NCBI GenBank assembly: GCA_001566965.1
Contig: LSNW01000032.1
Location: 598,056-662,055, forward strand
Source: Methylothermaceae bacteria B42
GTDB taxonomy: Bacteria > Pseudomonadota > Gammaproteobacteria > Methylococcales > Methylothermaceae
DNA: 64,000 nucleotides
Direction of reading: 5' to 3'
Below are positions 47,460-56,029 of this stretch, piece by piece. Numbering within the stretch: position 1 is the stretch's first letter; each line of letters begins with the position of its first letter. The notes below the pieces were generated by a model, which did no database searches, was not told the DNA's origin, and saw only the letters and a list, made by a program, of their open reading frames with translations. A program made the translations under genes and the position numbers.

Positions 47460-48884
47460 TACTTCCGCCATGACCTTTTTCACTTCTTCCGGCTTTTTGG
47501 GCACTTCGCCGGAAGGGTTGGTCATCTCGTCATTGAGACGCTGAATCAGAATATCGGCGCGGTTGAGAATATTCTCCAATTGCTGCCGTACCTTCTCATT
47601 CCATCCTTTGATCCTGCCGGTGGCAAACATATGCCAATTGGCGCATTTATCAAACGCTTTGACTAGATTGAAGCGGAGCTTCATTTGCCGCTGTTTTTTG
47701 GCCAAACTCCGGCGATAGATCACCTTGAAAATGGAGGAAAAGATAAGATGAAAAATAAACATGACGATAAACAGGGCAGCAACCGCCATGGCATCAATCA
47801 TGGGATTCAACCACATACCTGTCGTCAGTCCCACAAAAGCGCCAGCACCCACGAGAGCCGCAAACAGAAGCGTATCAAAGCGCAAGGTCCAATTCCGCCA
47901 GCCCCGCAGCGCCTTTTCCAGTACGGGTATGGAACGATCCATCAATTCCTTGGTGGTTAATTCCAACGTATTCAAAATGCGGTAAGCACGCTTGACTTCC
48001 ACATGCCGCATGCGCTGGTGGATTTCCTTCAAGTCGCGGTCGCGCCTGGCCTCCAAGCGTTTCTTGATGTAATCGTCTTCGGCATTTAATTCCACGTCAG
48101 GTGAAAAAATAGTGTAGAAATGGGTGACATTCAGCCCCCTTTCCGCCAAGGCGCTGCGCCAAGCCGCGACCACTTCTTCCAGACTGTCTTCCCGGGCGGT
48201 GACATCGATTTGATTCAACACATAAATGAATTTTTCCGAATCGTAACGGTCGATTGTCGTCTTCACCAAATATTCCAGGGTATCGCGCATGGCGCCGGGT
48301 TCCGGGCGCCGGGCATCGAAGAAAATCAATACCAGATCGGAGATTTCGATGATGTGTTTAGTAATCCGCAAGGTGGCGCTACGCTGGGCATCGGCATCGA
48401 ATCCCGGCGAATCGATGAAAATCTTTCCCTTGAGATTTTCACTGTTACAGGTTTTCAATTGCAAATAGGCATTGATCCTTTTGCCCTCGCCTTCCATCTC
48501 CTCATCAATCTCGCGACTGATCTGATAGAAGGGAAATCTTGGATCCACATCCAAGGCTACCCCAGGCAGGGTTTTCACTTCTGGATCCGGGCTGTAGCAA
48601 AGCACCGTGAACTTGTCGTCCACCGCCTGAACGCCGGTGCGCTGAATTTTTTGCCCCAAGAAATGATTGATAAAGCTGGATTTACCCGCTGAAAACAATC
48701 CTAGAATGGAAATCAGCGGCCACCAGGGAATTTGGCGGGCAGTGGATTGATCTGGATGAATCAAGCCCAATTCGTGGCCGACATTGTCAATCTCCTGGAA
48801 ATTCTTCGCCACATCCACTAATAATGGGTTTTCTTCGGCGAGGTGCTTTTCCAAATTCTGTACGTAGATTTCGCTTGCCTGCAT
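47454..48884 (-). CDS. Dynamin-like GTPase with C-terminal membrane hairpin
   Basis: 476 residues. The GTPase domain has the P-loop GLFSAGKSSFINH near residue 65, a switch Thr region in DDKFTVLCYS, the DxxG motif DSPGFDAD, and the guanine motif NQID. Residues about 270-320 are helical, two hydrophobic segments follow at about 330-375 (AALVGAGAFVGLTTGMW and MAVAALFIVMFIFHLIF), then a helical tail. The order resembles EHD/dynamin-type proteins that bind and remodel membranes. The neighbouring phospholipase D-type lipid enzyme makes a membrane role plausible. It is a single gene, not the usual dynamin pair. Confidence 0.85.
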   Translation of the reverse strand: MQASEIYVQNLEKHLAEENPLLVDVAKNFQEIDNVGHELGLIHPDQSTARQIPWWPLISILGLFSAGKSSFINHFLGQKIQRTGVQAVDDKFTVLCYSPDPEVKTLPGVALDVDPRFPFYQISREIDEEMEGEGKRINAYLQLKTCNSENLKGKIFIDSPGFDADAQRSATLRITKHIIEISDLVLIFFDARRPEPGAMRDTLEYLVKTTIDRYDSEKFIYVLNQIDVTAREDSLEEVVAAWRSALAERGLNVTHFYTIFSPDVELNAEDDYIKKRLEARRDRDLKEIHQRMRHVEVKRAYRILNTLELTTKELMDRSIPVLEKALRGWRNWTLRFDTLLFAALVGAGAFVGLTTGMWLNPMIDAMAVAALFIVMFIFHLIFSSIFKVIYRRSLAKKQRQMKLRFNLVKAFDKCANWHMFATGRIKGWNEKVRQQLENILNRADILIQRLNDEMTNPSGEVPKKPEEVKKVMAEVS

Positions 48885-49177
48885 AGTAGAGGATCATTCC
48901 TAAATTGATTAATCGGTATCCTTGTGAAAATGTACTATTCCACTACCTGTACGGTGGAAGAATAGCTATCTACACTCAGCGTGCTCACATTGCCAGTCTG
49001 TTATGGTTTTGCGATTCGTGCATTGAAATGCCTTTGCCTGGCCACCCTTGTAACAAGGGGCCGTCTATGGAATCAAGGGGATTTTATGGCATAAAATGAC
49101 TAGAAAAGCAAAAAATAACATGAATAGTTTACCAATTAATGGACTGACAAAAACCCAAAAAATTCACAGGATCACCC
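48885..49177. other. 293-base divergent gap between the dynamin and cation efflux genes
   Basis: No gene is supported here. CCCTTG-TAA-CAAGGG near 49047-49061 and an imperfect CTATTCCAC/GTGGAAGAATAG pair near 48945-48972 are short hairpins. Two promoters pointing outward are expected, but none is convincing by eye. Confidence 0.45.
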
Positions 49178-50086
49178 ATGGACTCATCGAATCACAGCTT
49201 GAAAGCTATCTTTTATGCCTTTTCCGCTAATCTCGGGATTGCCATTGCCAAAACCTGGGCCGCTTTTTTCACAGGCTCTGGCAGTATGCTGGCGGAAGCC
49301 ATTCATTCGTTTGCCGACAGTGGCAATCAAGTCTTGCTTTATCTGGGTTTGAAACAGGCGCAACGGCCACCTGATCAAAATCATCCGCTGGGCTACGGAA
49401 AAATCAGTTATTTCTGGAGCTTTGTCGTTGCCATTCTTTTGTTCACCATGGGGGGCGTTTTCTCCATCTATGAAGGCTGGCACAAATTGGATTCTCATGA
49501 GGGGCTGCGCCAACCCATCATCGGTATATTGATTTTGCTGTTATCCATCGCGCTGGAAGGCTGGAGTCTGCGCGGCTGCCTAGTGGAAGTAAACCGCATC
49601 AAAGGCGATAAAACCTTGTGGCAATGGCTATTCAACACCCGAAACGCGGAACTTGTCGTGGTCTTGGGAGAAGACACCGCCGCCTTGATTGGTCTATCAC
49701 TGGCCTTAGCTGGTTTAGGCATGGCCACCATAACAGGCAATCCCGTCTATGACGCCATGGGTTCAATCGCCATCGGCGTGGTTCTGATTTTGATCTCCCT
49801 GTTTGTAGCCTTGCATATCAAGGCCTTGATTATCGGCCGGTCTGCGGAACCGGAATTGGAGCAAGCCATCAACCAAGTCATTGAACAGGATGACGCCATT
49901 GCCCATCTTTTCAATCTTATTACTCTGCAGCTGGGCCCTGACGTCATGGTCGCTGCTAAACTGCGGATGAAACCGGAATTAACCTTGCAACAAGCGGTGC
50001 ATAAAATCAATCTGCTGGAGGTGGAAATAAAGCGCACGGTTCCCCAGGTCAAATGGTGCTTTATGGAACCGGATTGCAAGGATTAA
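49178..50086 (+). CDS. Cation diffusion facilitator family transporter
   Basis: A 302-residue divalent-metal/proton antiporter of the CDF family, probably exporting zinc, iron or manganese. Six membrane helices are evident, the first with ANLGIAIAKTWAAFFTGSGSM, the second with the metal-site pattern AEAIHSFADSGNQ (HxxxD). A cytoplasmic C-terminal domain covers residues about 215-300 (metal-sensing ferredoxin-like fold). It resembles the SLC30A9-like branch. The metal cannot be told from sequence; the multicopper oxidase cluster is 6 kb away and not adjacent. Confidence 0.88.
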   Translation: MDSSNHSLKAIFYAFSANLGIAIAKTWAAFFTGSGSMLAEAIHSFADSGNQVLLYLGLKQAQRPPDQNHPLGYGKISYFWSFVVAILLFTMGGVFSIYEGWHKLDSHEGLRQPIIGILILLLSIALEGWSLRGCLVEVNRIKGDKTLWQWLFNTRNAELVVVLGEDTAALIGLSLALAGLGMATITGNPVYDAMGSIAIGVVLILISLFVALHIKALIIGRSAEPELEQAINQVIEQDDAIAHLFNLITLQLGPDVMVAAKLRMKPELTLQQAVHKINLLEVEIKRTVPQVKWCFMEPDCKD

Positions 50087-50117
50087 TGGTAACTACGCAC
50101 CCATACCAGAAGAAGGC

Positions 50118-50216
50118 CCAAGGGTGGTCTGTGGAGGAAGTGTCTTTGGCAGGGATGCCAAAGCCAAGCCTACAGGGACGTATTTACCGGCGTCTTCCGG
50201 AACAGACCTCCCTTGG
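50118..50216 (+). repeat. Family B fold-back element, copy 2 (upstream of the hydantoinase gene)
   Basis: Outer arms CCAAGGG-T-GGTCTGT and ACAGACC-T-CCCTTGG pair, with GGAGGAAG/CTTCC extending the stem. Inside, the hairpin TTTGGCAGGGATGCCAAAG is followed by the core AGCCTACAGGGACGTATTTA and CCGGCGT. The core is shared with copies 3 and 4. The element ends 11 bases before the hydantoinase start. Confidence 0.8.
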
Positions 50217-50227
50217 AACCCCGAATA

Positions 50228-53200
50228 GTGACATTACTGAAACATAATCGCTGGCAATTTTGGATCGACCGGGGCGGGACGTTTACCGACATTGTCGCCA
50301 GACGCCCCGATGGCACTTTACTCACTCACAAATTGCTATCGGAAAATCCCAAGCAATACCAGGACGCGGTTTTACAGGGTATCCGTAACATTCTGGGTTT
50401 AAAAGCCCAGGAAATAGTCCCTGCCGCATTGGTCGAGTCCATCAAACTCGGCACCACCGTCGGCACCAATGCTCTGTTGGAACACAAAGGGGAACCCACA
50501 GCGCTAGTCATTACCCAAGGCTTTGGCGATGCCCTGGAAATCGGTTACCAGAACCGGCCGGAAATCTTTGCCCGGCAAATTCGCAAGCCTGAACCTTTGT
50601 ATCAAGCGGTCATTGAAGTGCCCGAGCGAATCGATGCCAGTGGCAATACCGTCACGCCATCGGATATGGAACAAGCCCAAAAAAGACTACAAGCCGTTTT
50701 TGACGAAGGCATCCGCGCCCTGGCTATTGTTTTGATCCACGGTTACCGTTATCCCCGACACGAACAAGCCCTCGCTGCTCTGGCTGAATCCATCGGCTTT
50801 ACGCAAATTTCCGTCTCCCACCAAATCAGCCCTTTGATTAAATTGGTCGCCCGGGGAGATACCACCGTCGTGGACGCTTATCTTTCTCCCTGCTTGCACC
50901 GATATTCCCGGCAACTGATGGCAGGCACCGACGGCAATATTCCGATCTGGTTTATGCAGTCCCACGGCGGCCTGACCCGGGCGGAATGCTTTCACGGCAA
51001 GGACAGTATCCTTTCCGGCCCGGCGGGGGGCATGGTGGCGGCGGTGGCGGTGTGCCAACAGGCAGGCTTAGACCATATCGTCACCTTTGACATGGGTGGC
51101 ACCTCCACTGACGTCGCCCACTATGCCGGAGAATTGGAACGCAGCCTGGAAACAGAAATCGCCGGGGTGCGCCTGCAAACCCCCATGCTAAAAATTCATA
51201 CCGTAGCCGCCGGCGGTGGTTCCTTGCTGAAATTCAAAGGCGGACGTTACCTGGTGGGGCCGGATTCCGCCGGCGCCGATCCGGGTCCATTGAGTTACCG
51301 CAAGGGCGGCCCCCTGGCGGTGACCGACGCCAATGTGATGCTCGGAAAGATTCAGCCGGCATTTTTCCCCAAAGTGTTTGGCCAAAGCGCCGACCAATCC
51401 CTCGACCTCGAAGGCGTACAGCGGGCATTTTCCCGCTTGGCCGAAGAAATTCACACCACCACTGGAGACCAGCGCACCCCGGAAGCTGTTGCCGAAGGCT
51501 TCCTGGCGGTCGCAGTGGAAAATATGGCCGATGCCATCAAGAAAATTTCCATACAGCAGGGCCATGACCTGACCCATTACACTTTGTGCTGCTATGGCGC
51601 GGCGGCGGGCCAACACGCTTGCCTAGTGGCGGAAAGGCTGGGCATCCGCCGGATTTTTCTTCACCCTTTTGCTGGAGTGCTGTCAGCCTATGGCATGGGA
51701 TTGGCCGATTTTCGTCAGGTCTTGGAGCGATCTTTACAATTACTTTTCTCCGATACATCGGAAAGCCAACTGAAATCCATTTTTGCCACACTAGAAACCC
51801 AAGGCCGCAATCACCTCATCGATCAAGGCATAGCATCAGAGAAAATCACCTGCCAAAGACGACTCCATTTGCGTTATCAAGGCACCGATACCACCCTCGA
51901 GGTACCGTTTGCCAGTAAGCCGCAAATGCGACGGGCCTTTGAGGCAAAACACCAACAACAATTTGGCTTTATCAATCCTGACAAACCGCTCATTATCGAT
52001 ACCCTGTCCCTGGAAGCGATTGGCAAGAGCGAAGAAGTCGCCGAGGCGCCATCGCCAGAAGCTCAAATCCCGCCTATCCCAGCCCAAGCAGTCAAATTTT
52101 ACGGCCGCGGCCGATGGCAATCCGCCCCGCTTTTCCTCCGGGAAAACCTGACATCCGGCCATCGCATCAACGGACCGGCGCTGATTATCGAACCGACCTC
52201 CACCACGGTGATTGAACCGGGTTGGCAAGGCGTCCTCAATCCTTTGAATCAACTGATCCTTGAACAAGTCCCCTCTGATCTGGCTATGGCTAAGAGGTTC
52301 GGTGAGAGGCCTTTTAGGAATGTTGGCGGCCTGGATGGCCGCCATCAAGCCTCCACGGATGGATACACGGCGTTTCCTAAAAGGCCTCTCACCGAACATA
52401 TTGTAAGCGGGTCTGATGCCACAATAACCCGTCCAGGACCCGACCCGGTACGGTTGGAAATTTTCAACAAGCAATTCATGGCCGTTGCTGAACAAATGGG
52501 TTATAGCCTGCAAAACACGGCATTTTCGGTCAACATCAAAGAACGCCTCGACTATTCCTGCGCCCTGTTCGACAGCCACGGCAATCTGGTGGCCAATGCT
52601 CCTCATATTCCCGTCCATCTTGGTTCCATGGGAGAAAGCGTCAAAGCCTTGCTGGAAAAGGTTCAATTCAAGCCCGGTGAAGTCTGGCTCACCAACTCTC
52701 CCTACCACGGTGGCACCCATCTGCCGGATATCACTGTCGTTACCCCGGTCTTTAACAAGGATGGCAACCAGATTCTGTTCTTGCTGGCTTCCCGCGGCCA
52801 TCACGCCGATATCGGCGGCAAAACGCCAGGCTCCATGCCCCCGGACAGCCGCCACATTGATGAAGAAGGGGTGTGGAGCGCGGGGTTGAAAATTGTTTCC
52901 AGAGGACAGTTTCTGGAAACCGAAATCCATCAATGGCTGACAAATCACCGCTGGCCGGCCCGCAACCCCGAGCAAAACCTCGCCGATCTCAGGGCTCAGA
53001 TCGCCGCCAATGAAAAAGGCCTGCGGGAACTGCAAACAATGATCAGCCACTGGGGACTGGAAACCGTCCAGGCTTACATGAAATATATCCAGGACAACGC
53101 CAAGCAGGCAGTCCAAGGGGCCATATCCAAGCTCCGCAGCGGCCATTTCCGCTACCGGCTGGACAATGATGCGGAAATCGCCGTCACGATCAAAGTCGAT

Positions 53201-53986
53201 GCCACCCACGGCAAAGCCAGAATTGACTTCAGTGGGACCTCTGCCCAACAACCGGATAACTTCAATGCCCCGGCAGCGGTATGTAAAGCGGCGGTATTGT
53301 ACGTTTTCCGCACCTTGGTTGAGGATGATATTCCCCTGAATGCGGGCTGTCTCGAACCTCTGGAAATCCTCCTCCCGGAAGCGTCATTGCTCAATCCCGC
53401 CTACCCCGCCGCGGTGGTGGCCGGCAATGTGGAAACCTCCCAAACCATCGTCGATGCCATTTATGGTGCCCTAGGCGTTCTGGCGGCTTCCCAGGGCACC
53501 ATGAACAACCTCACCTTTGGGGATAAAGATCATCAATACTACGAAACCATCTGCGGCGGTGCTGGCGCGGGTCCGGGCTTCGATGGCGCGGATGCGGTCC
53601 ATACCCACATGACCAACTCCCGCATCACAGATCTGGAAGTTTTGGAGATGCGCTTTCCCGTCCGTGTCGAAGCGTTTTGTATCCGTCGGGGCAGCGGTGG
53701 TGCGGGTAAATACCACGGTGGCGACGGCGTGATTCGTAAAATCCGCTTTCTCCAGCCCATGACCGCCGCCATTTTATCCAACCGCCGCCGTTATCCTCCC
53801 TTTGGACTGGCCGGCGGGCAACCCGGCGCCTTGGGAAAAAATACCCTGATCCGCGCCAACGGAGAATCCGTGGAACTTGGTAGCTGCGCGCAAATCCAAG
53901 TTCATGCAGGTGACCTATTTGTGATCGAGACGCCGGGCGGCGGGGGCTACCGCAAGACCACGTCATCAAAACACGTAAAAGATTGA
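50228..53986 (+). CDS. Hydantoinase/5-oxoprolinase, fused A and B domains, with an in-frame repeat between them
   Basis: 1252 residues, ATP-dependent opening of 5-oxoproline to glutamate or of a hydantoin ring. HyuA part: residues 1-680, with RGGTFTDIVARRPDG, LGTTVGTNALLEHKG and FDMGGTSTDVA (actin-like ATP site). HyuB part: residues about 735-1250, with GYSLQNTAFSVNIKERLDYS, LTNSPYHGGTHLPDITVV and the C-terminal GGGGYRK. Between them residues about 690-724 are encoded by a fold-back repeat (copy 3). The GTG at 50228 is the start: the frame is open to a TTG at 50213, but that lies inside the upstream repeat. Substrate, oxoproline or hydantoin, is unresolved. Confidence 0.9.
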   Translation: MTLLKHNRWQFWIDRGGTFTDIVARRPDGTLLTHKLLSENPKQYQDAVLQGIRNILGLKAQEIVPAALVESIKLGTTVGTNALLEHKGEPTALVITQGFGDALEIGYQNRPEIFARQIRKPEPLYQAVIEVPERIDASGNTVTPSDMEQAQKRLQAVFDEGIRALAIVLIHGYRYPRHEQALAALAESIGFTQISVSHQISPLIKLVARGDTTVVDAYLSPCLHRYSRQLMAGTDGNIPIWFMQSHGGLTRAECFHGKDSILSGPAGGMVAAVAVCQQAGLDHIVTFDMGGTSTDVAHYAGELERSLETEIAGVRLQTPMLKIHTVAAGGGSLLKFKGGRYLVGPDSAGADPGPLSYRKGGPLAVTDANVMLGKIQPAFFPKVFGQSADQSLDLEGVQRAFSRLAEEIHTTTGDQRTPEAVAEGFLAVAVENMADAIKKISIQQGHDLTHYTLCCYGAAAGQHACLVAERLGIRRIFLHPFAGVLSAYGMGLADFRQVLERSLQLLFSDTSESQLKSIFATLETQGRNHLIDQGIASEKITCQRRLHLRYQGTDTTLEVPFASKPQMRRAFEAKHQQQFGFINPDKPLIIDTLSLEAIGKSEEVAEAPSPEAQIPPIPAQAVKFYGRGRWQSAPLFLRENLTSGHRINGPALIIEPTSTTVIEPGWQGVLNPLNQLILEQVPSDLAMAKRFGERPFRNVGGLDGRHQASTDGYTAFPKRPLTEHIVSGSDATITRPGPDPVRLEIFNKQFMAVAEQMGYSLQNTAFSVNIKERLDYSCALFDSHGNLVANAPHIPVHLGSMGESVKALLEKVQFKPGEVWLTNSPYHGGTHLPDITVVTPVFNKDGNQILFLLASRGHHADIGGKTPGSMPPDSRHIDEEGVWSAGLKIVSRGQFLETEIHQWLTNHRWPARNPEQNLADLRAQIAANEKGLRELQTMISHWGLETVQAYMKYIQDNAKQAVQGAISKLRSGHFRYRLDNDAEIAVTIKVDATHGKARIDFSGTSAQQPDNFNAPAAVCKAAVLYVFRTLVEDDIPLNAGCLEPLEILLPEASLLNPAYPAAVVAGNVETSQTIVDAIYGALGVLAASQGTMNNLTFGDKDHQYYETICGGAGAGPGFDGADAVHTHMTNSRITDLEVLEMRFPVRVEAFCIRRGSGGAGKYHGGDGVIRKIRFLQPMTAAILSNRRRYPPFGLAGGQPGALGKNTLIRANGESVELGSCAQIQVHAGDLFVIETPGGGGYRKTTSSKHVKD
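52297..52397 (+). repeat. Family B fold-back element, copy 3 (inside the hydantoinase coding sequence)
   Basis: A 101-base element with a perfect 24-base inverted repeat at its ends: GTTCGGTGAGAGGCCTTTTA plus GGAA (52297-52320) and its complement (52374-52397). Inside, GGCGGCCTGGATGGCCGCC hairpin, then AAGCCTCCACGGATGGATAC and ACGGCGT core. It is read through in the hydantoinase frame without a stop and supplies the linker between HyuA and HyuB. Confidence 0.9.
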
Positions 53987-53991
53987 ATGAA

Positions 53992-54091
53992 GGGGCGGGT
54001 GGTCTGCTTCGAAAAACGCCGTGAATACTTCCCTGTAGGCTCCACGCCGGCCTCCCTGCCGGCGAGGTTTTCGAAGCAGACCACCCGCCCC
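53992..54091 (-). repeat. Family B fold-back element, copy 4 (just after the hydantoinase stop)
   Basis: A 100-base element with a perfect 24-base terminal inverted repeat, GGGGCGGGTGGTCTGCTTCG plus AAAA facing its complement (54068-54091). Read on the minus strand the inside is a CGCCGGC/GCCGGCG hairpin followed by AGCCTACAGGGAAGTATTCA and CGGCGT. It begins six bases after the hydantoinase stop. The orientation is opposite to copies 2 and 3. Such a strong stem should also halt or protect the transcript. Confidence 0.85.
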
Positions 54092-54184
54092 CCCGGCATG
54101 AATAAATAATGGAGCTCTAGGGGCTACGGCAATCCAGAACCAAACTGATGCTATAATCCCCACTAACTCCTAAGGATAACCGGC

Positions 54185-54673
54185 ATGTCACTAGCGGAAG
54201 ACGATATCCAACACATCCAGGCAATGATTGATGCGGCACTCACCCGCCATCCCAGTATTGCGGGCACATTACCGCCCATGGATATGGAGATGCGCGAACG
54301 TCTGATCCGGCTGGAGGAAGAACTAAAACACCAGCGGGAATTGATGTCGAAACAATTTGACATCACCGAGGAACGGTTTAAATATATGGCGCAGCGCTTT
54401 GATGAAGGTGAACGTCGTTTTGAGGAAGTGGACCGCCGCTTCGATCATCTCGATCAAAGGCTGGCGCATGTAGACAAGCGCTTCGATCAAAGCGACGAGA
54501 AAATTGAACAAATTGGCGAACGTATGAACAACCTGGAAAACGAACTCAAATCCATCCACCAGGAACTGAAACAAATCTACACCGCCATCAACCGCCAAAC
54601 CTGGCAAATGATTGGCGCTATTGGCTTGATTGTGATTTTAAGCCGGGTGGTGGAATTGTTTGGCGCTTCATAA
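54185..54673 (+). CDS. Coiled-coil protein with C-terminal membrane anchor
   Basis: 162 residues. Residues about 40-140 are a heptad-rich coiled coil with a repeated seven-residue pattern such as RRFDxxDxR (FEEVDRRFDHLDQRLAHVDK). Residues about 141-158 form one membrane segment (QMIGAIGLIVILSRVVELF). The product is probably a tail-anchored inner-membrane protein with a cytoplasmic rod. Similar short proteins occur widely in proteobacteria near toxin or mobile genes but function is unknown. AAGGATAA precedes the ATG. Confidence 0.75.
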   Translation: MSLAEDDIQHIQAMIDAALTRHPSIAGTLPPMDMEMRERLIRLEEELKHQRELMSKQFDITEERFKYMAQRFDEGERRFEEVDRRFDHLDQRLAHVDKRFDQSDEKIEQIGERMNNLENELKSIHQELKQIYTAINRQTWQMIGAIGLIVILSRVVELFGAS

Positions 54674-54698
54674 GCCCGGTCTTCTAAAAATACCGGGC
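54674..54698. terminator. Hairpin between the coiled-coil gene and trhP
   Basis: GCCCGGT pairs with ACCGGGC around an 11-base loop directly after the coiled-coil stop. It also reaches into the end of trhP, which runs the other way. There is no T-run, so termination is only possible. Confidence 0.35.
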
Positions 54699-55955
54699 AA
54701 CTAAATCATATCCTCCGGCAACCTTAGGCACCGGAATCCGTACCCGCCAGCCACCACCCGGAGCTTCCTCCAGGGGATTGCCGTCCAAGTCTTCCAGGTA
54801 TTCCACCATCTCATCGCGATTGCCCTCGGGGGAAATCCATTCAATCCGGTCTCCCACCCTTAATTTGTTTTTGATTAATACCTGGGCCATGCTTCGCCCG
54901 CTGTCGTAATCTTCCACTTCCCCCACAAATTGTTGGCGGTGCGCTTTGGAAGCACCCTGGATATAGTTTTGATATTCGTGGCTGTGGTGGCGCTGGTAAA
55001 AACCGTCGGTATATCCGCGGTTGGCCAGATTTTCCAGGACACCCAATAATTTTGGATCAAAAGACCGGCCCGCCTCGGCATCGTCAATGGCCTGACGGTA
55101 AACCTGGGCGGTGCGGGCCACGTAGTAGTGGGATTTGGTGCGGCCTTCGATCTTCAGGCAATCGACGCCGATTTCCCTGAGCTTGTGAACGTGCTCGACG
55201 GCGCGCAAATCCTTGGAATTCATGATGTAAGTGCCGTGTTCATCCTCGACAATGGGCATGACCTCGCCGGGACGACCCGGATCTTCGAGCACGAATTCCT
55301 GTTCCGCGGCCGGATGCCGCTCAACACCGCCAGCCTCGGCCGGCTTGACTTTGTACTCCCAGCGGCAGGCATTGGTGCAAGTCCCCTGGTTGGGATCGCG
55401 ATGATTGAAATAGCCCGACAACAGACAGCGGCCGGAATAGGCGATACACAAGGCGCCGTGGACAAATACTTCCAGCTCTATATCCGGGCACTGCTGGCGG
55501 ATTTCCTCGATTTCTTCCAGGGACAACTCCCGCGACAAAATAATCCGCTCGATGCCGATTTGCCGCCAGAATCTGACAGCCGCATAATTCATGGTATTGG
55601 CCTGCACCGATAAATGAATCGGCATCTGGGGCCAGGTCTCCCGCACCAGCAAAATCAAGCCGGGATCGGCCATAATCAAGGCGTCCGGCCCCATTTCGAT
55701 GATGGGTGTAAAATCCTTAATGAAGGTTTTCACCTTACTGTTATGGGGCAAAACGTTGGCGGCCAGATAGAATTTTTTGCCGTTACGATGGGCTTCCTCA
55801 ATGCCAATCGCCAGATTGTCCTTGAGAAAATCGTTGTTCCTCACCCGCAAGCTATACCGGGGCAAACCGGCATAAACCGCGTCCGCGCCGTAGGCGAAGG
55901 CGTAACGCATGTGTTTCAGAGTTCCGGCCGGGGAAAGCAATTCCATGACAGCCAT
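54684..55955 (-). CDS. trhP: tRNA hydroxylation protein TrhP (peptidase U32 family, formerly YegQ)
   Basis: With its partner it makes 5-hydroxyuridine at position 34 of tRNA, the precursor of cmo5U, using prephenate-derived chemistry. The 423-residue protein starts MELLSPAGTLKHMRYAFAYGADAVYAGL, the U32 hallmark, and has the signature EVFVHGALCIAYSGRCLLSG and then HRDPNQGTCTNACRWEY, Cys that bind an iron-sulfur cluster. The length fits TrhP (E. coli 453) and excludes the longer RlhA. Divergent from cysM, with 74 bases between them. Confidence 0.93.
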   Translation of the reverse strand: MAVMELLSPAGTLKHMRYAFAYGADAVYAGLPRYSLRVRNNDFLKDNLAIGIEEAHRNGKKFYLAANVLPHNSKVKTFIKDFTPIIEMGPDALIMADPGLILLVRETWPQMPIHLSVQANTMNYAAVRFWRQIGIERIILSRELSLEEIEEIRQQCPDIELEVFVHGALCIAYSGRCLLSGYFNHRDPNQGTCTNACRWEYKVKPAEAGGVERHPAAEQEFVLEDPGRPGEVMPIVEDEHGTYIMNSKDLRAVEHVHKLREIGVDCLKIEGRTKSHYYVARTAQVYRQAIDDAEAGRSFDPKLLGVLENLANRGYTDGFYQRHHSHEYQNYIQGASKAHRQQFVGEVEDYDSGRSMAQVLIKNKLRVGDRIEWISPEGNRDEMVEYLEDLDGNPLEEAPGGGWRVRIPVPKVAGGYDLVARYF

Positions 55956-56029
55956 AAAAATTCTTGAATGGTTTTATAAGGAATTGTTATTTTACAGCAA
56001 GGGCAAGAATCGGATACAAAGAAGTCACT

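Noticed and set aside
51836..53251. Long open frame of 471 codons on the minus strand inside the hydantoinase gene
   Set aside because: It is antisense to a well-supported gene with clear family motifs, has no ribosome site or recognisable domain, and is a by-product of the codon bias of the sense strand.
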